Of a stretch of 64,000 bases of DNA, positions 61,155 to 64,000 are shown piece after piece. The notes below the pieces were generated by a model, which searched no databases, was not told the DNA's origin, and saw only the letters and a list, made by a program, of their open reading frames with translations. The position numbers and the translations under genes are program-made. Source of the stretch: an uncultured bacterium (lineage in GTDB: Bacteria > Krumholzibacteriota > Krumholzibacteriia > LZORAL124-64-63); assembly GCA_937864225.1 (NCBI GenBank), contig CALMJK010000003.1, positions 1-64,000 of the forward strand, read 5' to 3'. Numbering within the stretch: the stretch's first letter is position 1; each line of letters begins with the position of its first letter.

Positions 61155-62264
61155 ATGCGCGCCAGGGTCGCTCTGATCGGAACGACGCCTGAGACGGTGT
61201 TGGATGACTATCGGCGAGTCATGGAACTTGGCGGTTGGCGGGAACACCTGTCTCCGGATCGCGATCTGATCCTCAAACTGAATCTTTCCTGGACGAAGTA
61301 CTTCCCGGCTTGCAGTTCGCAACCCTGGCAGGTCGAGGGGGTCGTGCGGACTCTACGAGAGGGAGGGTTCTCGGCCCAGCGCCTCATCCCTCTCGAGAAC
61401 AAGACGGTCGTCACGAATCCCCGCCGGGGCTGTCGCAACAATCTCTGGGAGCCGGTGTTGCGCCAGCACGGACTGACCTTCCGCGCTCTGCCCGAGGAAG
61501 AGTGGGTCGTGCACCGTTTCCAGGCGCCATTGCTGAAATTGAATCACATCTTCCCGCGCGGCATCGAAATCCCCAGACTCTACCTCGGAAGGGACATCCT
61601 GCATCTGCCCACGGTCAAGACGCACGGCCATTCCACCACGACCGGAGCGGTGAAAAACTCGTTTGGCGGCCTGCTGAAGGAGGTCAGGCACTACGCGCAC
61701 AAATACATGCACGAGGTGCTCGTCGATCTGCTCCTGATGCAGCGCGAGATCCACCCTCACGTCTTCGCCGTCATGGACGGCACGGTGTGCGGCGATGGCG
61801 CGGGCCCGCGCACGATGCGGCCAGTGGCGCAGAATGTCCTGCTCGCCAGTTCCGATTCGGTGGCCATCGACGCCACGGCCGCGCGGCTGATGGGTTTCGA
61901 TCCGCTGTCGATTCCCTACTTGCGAATGTCTCACGAGCGTGGACTCGGAGTCGCGCGTCCCGAGGAGATCGAGCTGGTCGGAGACGAAGAGACCTTCGAC
62001 CGGAACTTCGGCTTCAGGGCGCGGCGCAGTTTCGTCATCTGGGGCGACCAACTGCTCAGGAAGGGCTCCTTGCGTTTCCTGGAGCGGGCTCTGCTGCATT
62101 CACCCCTGGCTGTCTGGGCCCCTCTTGCCTCCAACATTTATCACGATTGGCTGTGGTATCCCACGATTGGGCGCGCGACGATCCGTCGTTTCGAGCACAC
62201 GCCGTGGGGGCAGCTTTTCGCGCATTACCGAAGGCACGGCGCTCACGGGAGCGGAGCGGCGTGA
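61155..62264 (+). CDS. DUF362 domain protein
   Basis: A 369-aa cytoplasmic protein of the DUF362 family: KLNLSWTKYFPACSSQPWQV, HLPTVKTHGHSTTTGAVKNS with FGGLL, and a C-terminal AIDATAARLMGFDPLSIPYL. The family has conserved Lys and His in the T-x-TTGAxKN region, and its activity is unknown. There is no ferredoxin-like Cys cluster in this copy. Because it follows the UbiA-type gene by 26 bp, it may take part in the same lipid-linked sugar route. The ATG lies 26 bp downstream of the previous stop, and the end overlaps ispE by 4 bp (GTGA). Confidence 0.88.
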   Translation: MRARVALIGTTPETVLDDYRRVMELGGWREHLSPDRDLILKLNLSWTKYFPACSSQPWQVEGVVRTLREGGFSAQRLIPLENKTVVTNPRRGCRNNLWEPVLRQHGLTFRALPEEEWVVHRFQAPLLKLNHIFPRGIEIPRLYLGRDILHLPTVKTHGHSTTTGAVKNSFGGLLKEVRHYAHKYMHEVLVDLLLMQREIHPHVFAVMDGTVCGDGAGPRTMRPVAQNVLLASSDSVAIDATAARLMGFDPLSIPYLRMSHERGLGVARPEEIELVGDEETFDRNFGFRARRSFVIWGDQLLRKGSLRFLERALLHSPLAVWAPLASNIYHDWLWYPTIGRATIRRFEHTPWGQLFAHYRRHGAHGSGAA

Positions 62265-63199
62265 GCGCCATGGCCCGAGCTGGCGAAGAGGCCGCACGCC
62301 GCGGCCCGGATCGAATTGTCACCGTGCGCGCGCCCGCCAAGGTGAATCTGCATCTCGAGGTGCTGCGCCAGCGCCCCGACGGTTACCACGAGATCGAGAC
62401 GATCTTCCAGTCCATCGGCATTTTTGACACCGTGCGCGCAAGGCTCGGCGATCGCGACGGCGAAGGCGAGTTGAGGCTGCATGTCGCTCCGGTGGGCGCC
62501 GCGCCCGAGGGCCGGCTCAATCTCTGCTGGCAGGCGGCGCGTCTTTTCCAGCGCGAGATGGGCCGAAGGGGCGACCTGGAAATCTGGCTGAGCAAGGATA
62601 TTCCCGCCGCGGCAGGACTGGGCGGCGGCAGCAGCGACGCGGCTGCCGTGTTGGTGGCCTGTGATCGACTTTTCGGAACGGGGCTCGACGCGGCGGCGCT
62701 CGAAGGTCTCGCCGCGCAGCTCGGTTCCGATGTGCCGTTCTTCGTGCGCGGCGGAACCCAGCTCGGCCGCGGCCGAGGCACGGAGTTGACGCCCCTGGAA
62801 TCGCTGCGCCAGGGCATTTTCTTGGTCGTCCAGCCCCCCCTGGCGTTCGAAACCGCCCGGGTCTATTCTCAATTGAAAATGGGATTGACAATACGGAGTC
62901 CCAAATGTAACATCCGCCATGCCAAAGCTTTAATTGTCCGGTTCCCAAGCAGTTCCTGGTTCGGCTTCAACCGACTGGAAGACGTCGTGATGCCGGCGCA
63001 CCCGGAGCTGCAGAGGCTGGTGCAGCGTCTGCGCGAGATGGCCCCGGTGGCCATGCTGTGCGGGAGCGGCGCCGCCGTGTATGGCGCCTTCGACGAAAGG
63101 AGTTGGACCGCTCAAGTGAGGGATGAATTCGATGCCCCGTCATGGTACGTTCGGGTCGTCGGGCCGCATCCGGCGGGTGCGGAGATCACGGAGGAGTAG
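62261..63199 (+). CDS. ispE: 4-diphosphocytidyl-2-C-methyl-D-erythritol kinase
   Basis: IspE, 312 aa, phosphorylates CDP-methylerythritol in the MEP route to isoprenoids. GHMP kinase motifs: VRAPAKVNLHLEVLRQRPDG (substrate Lys), IPAAAGLGGGSSDAAAVLVA (ATP loop, near residue 115) and MLCGSGAAVYGAF. Between residues 205 and 240 the coding DNA is unusually AT-rich and the protein differs from the family pattern (normally N-D-LE; here FNRLEDVV). GTG at 62261 overlaps the DUF362 stop; ATG at 62270 is the alternative. Confidence 0.93.
   Translation: MSAMARAGEEAARRGPDRIVTVRAPAKVNLHLEVLRQRPDGYHEIETIFQSIGIFDTVRARLGDRDGEGELRLHVAPVGAAPEGRLNLCWQAARLFQREMGRRGDLEIWLSKDIPAAAGLGGGSSDAAAVLVACDRLFGTGLDAAALEGLAAQLGSDVPFFVRGGTQLGRGRGTELTPLESLRQGIFLVVQPPLAFETARVYSQLKMGLTIRSPKCNIRHAKALIVRFPSSSWFGFNRLEDVVMPAHPELQRLVQRLREMAPVAMLCGSGAAVYGAFDERSWTAQVRDEFDAPSWYVRVVGPHPAGAEITEE
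62885..62913 (+). promoter_or_regulatory. candidate internal promoter in ispE
   Basis: A perfect -35 TTGACA (62885-62890), a 17-bp spacer and TAACAT (62908-62913) lie in the AT-rich patch of ispE, about 345 bp before spoVG. It could drive spoVG, tRNA-Gln and prs. Confidence 0.45.
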
Positions 63200-63258
63200 C
63201 CGCCCTGCCGCCTTGGAGATCGCCCCTGGTCCATGGCTCACTACGGAGAGGTGCCGAC

Positions 63259-63594
63259 TTGGAAATCACGGAAATCCGCATCACTTTGCGGGATGATGAA
63301 AAGCTCCGGGGGTTTGCCAGCATCACGCTTGACAACTGCTTCGTCATCCGCGGCCTGAAAATCATTTCTGGCGCCAACGGCATCTTTGTCGCCATGCCGA
63401 GCCGCAAGCGCAAGGATGGGACGTATCAGGACATCGCCCACCCGATCAACATGCAGGCGCGACAGTGGATGGAGAGCCAGGTCATCGGCGCTTTCAAACA
63501 GGAACAGACGCGTGTCGAGAATGGCGAGATCCCGCCTCCCCAGCGAGGCGCGCATGTGGACGACGAAGGGCCGGCGATGGAGGAAGAGTATTGA
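63259..63594 (+). CDS. spoVG: SpoVG-family RNA/DNA-binding regulator
   Basis: SpoVG, 111 aa, a small nucleic-acid-binding regulator first known from Bacillus. It aligns from EITEIRITLRDDEKLRGFAS, continues with ASITLDNCFVIRGLKIISG and the basic FVAMPSRKRKDGTYQDIAHP, and ends with an acidic tail. No ATG fits; I chose the TTG at 63259, which has GGAGAGGTG upstream. The order ispE-spoVG-tRNA-Gln-prs is conserved in many bacteria and supports the call. Confidence 0.94.
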   Translation: MEITEIRITLRDDEKLRGFASITLDNCFVIRGLKIISGANGIFVAMPSRKRKDGTYQDIAHPINMQARQWMESQVIGAFKQEQTRVENGEIPPPQRGAHVDDEGPAMEEEY

Positions 63595-63611
63595 GTCGGT
63601 CGCCCATCGGC

Positions 63612-63686
63612 TGGGGCGTCGTCAAGTGGTAAGACACGAGGCTTTGGTCCTCGGATTCGGAGGTTCGAATCCTCCCGCCCCAGCCA
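63612..63686 (+). tRNA. tRNA-Gln (TTG)
   Basis: Acceptor TGGGGCG with CGCCCCA, anticodon stem CGAGG/CCTCG and loop CTTTGGT (TTG), T loop TTCGAAT, encoded CCA at 63684-63686. It lies 17 bp after the spoVG stop. Confidence 0.96.
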
Positions 63687-63796
63687 GGTCTTCCCGCCCC
63701 GGCAGTCCAGTCTTGCTTTGTCGCAGCCCGCGGCCGAATCTATCCCGGCTGGTCCAAGTGAAACCGAGCGCACTGGCCCGGGAGGTCTGAACCCGC

Positions 63797-64000
63797 ATGT
63801 ACAACGAGCTTGTGATCATCAGCGGCAACGGGCATCTGGAGCTCGGGCAGAGGATCGCCGAGAATCTGCACGTGAACCTGCTGGACGTGGAAGTGGATCG
63901 CTTCAGCGACGGGGAGATCCGGGTCAAGATCAAGGAAAACATCCGCGGCACGGATGTCTTCATCGTTCAGCCGACGCAGCCGCCGGCGGACAACATCATG
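63797..64000 (+). CDS. prs: ribose-phosphate pyrophosphokinase, 5' part (window edge)
   Basis: The first 68 residues of PRPP synthetase: an N-terminal strand LVIISGNGHLELGQRIAENL, then the subunit-contact region VDRFSDGEIRVKIKENIRGT and DVFIVQPTQPPADNIM, which matches the family (FSDGEI, VFIVQ.T..P.N...M). It makes PRPP for nucleotide, histidine and NAD synthesis. The ATG at 63797 has GGGAGGTC about 10 nt upstream. The rest lies beyond the window. Confidence 0.93.
   Translation, partial: MYNELVIISGNGHLELGQRIAENLHVNLLDVEVDRFSDGEIRVKIKENIRGTDVFIVQPTQPPADNIM

Noticed and set aside
61235-62260. N-terminal extension of the IspE frame over the DUF362 gene
   Set aside because: The extension is an out-of-frame reading of DUF362. 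IspE homology begins near 62300 and a GTG overlapping the DUF362 stop is available.

Overview
The window is a G+C-rich (roughly two-thirds G+C by eye), densely packed bacterial chromosome segment. The cell looks Gram-negative: there are outer-membrane β-barrels, many lipoproteins, TonB/ExbB/ExbD-type genes and a gmhA-like heptose gene. Two large exported proteins (313-3339 and 28174-30912) end in a FlgD-Ig-like 'PNPFNP...SGxYxY' sorting domain typical of the FCB superphylum. With an MglA/MglB pair, a small bacterial histone and OmcS-like cytochromes, this suggests an uncultured FCB-type lineage (Eisenbacteria/Krumholzibacteriota-like). The placement is inference; no rRNA is present to test it. 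I saw no insertion sequences, integrases, prophage genes or CRISPR arrays.

Layout. 1-10.9 kb: end of a tRNA, a sorting-domain surface protein, an M3 peptidase, a propeller-like lipoprotein, nadA, an S1-domain protein, an aldo/keto reductase, a truncated hydrolase remnant and a DUF2934 protein. 10.9-23.1 kb: eight co-oriented minus-strand genes that form the most remarkable part of the window. In transcription order they encode an outer-membrane β-barrel, a CsgG/GNA1162-like lipoprotein, a second secreted protein of similar type, a SurA-like foldase, a 1043-residue cytochrome with 42 CXXCH motifs, an NHL-repeat protein and two tandem hexaheme cytochromes that closely resemble Geobacter OmcS, the nanowire-forming cytochrome. 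I read this as an extracellular electron transfer / cytochrome filament locus. 23.1-31.9 kb: tRNA-Glu, an M20 dipeptidase, a 56-residue histone, comM, a β-barrel, an FG-GAP surface protein and murB.

32.1-41.8 kb is a plus-strand run: TonB-like, ExbB-like and ExbD-like proteins, a lipoprotein, an outer-membrane protein, a TPR lipoprotein, mnmA and an AsmA-like protein. 41.9-47.5 kb holds two tRNA clusters (Ser-TGA, Ser-GCT, Arg-ACG; Ser-GGA, Ser-CGA, Ala-CGC) around a SpoIVB-type (S55) peptidase, a propeller protein and tadA. 47.5-50.4 kb is the conserved ffs (SRP RNA)-dnaX-ybaB-recR block. 50.6-56.1 kb has mglB-mglA, pgpA-cinA-thpR and recA-recX.

56.1-62.3 kb is a polysaccharide/lipid-linked sugar cluster: rfbD, gmhA-like, a GT4 glycosyltransferase, a polyprenyl-phosphate sugar-phosphate transferase, a UbiA-type phosphoribosyltransferase and a DUF362 protein. 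The window ends with ispE-spoVG-tRNA-Gln-prs, an order seen in many bacteria. Genes are often translationally coupled through 4-bp overlaps (ATGA, GTGA or TTGA), and GTG and TTG starts are common, so several starts below were moved from the longest possible ATG to a codon with a good ribosome binding site.
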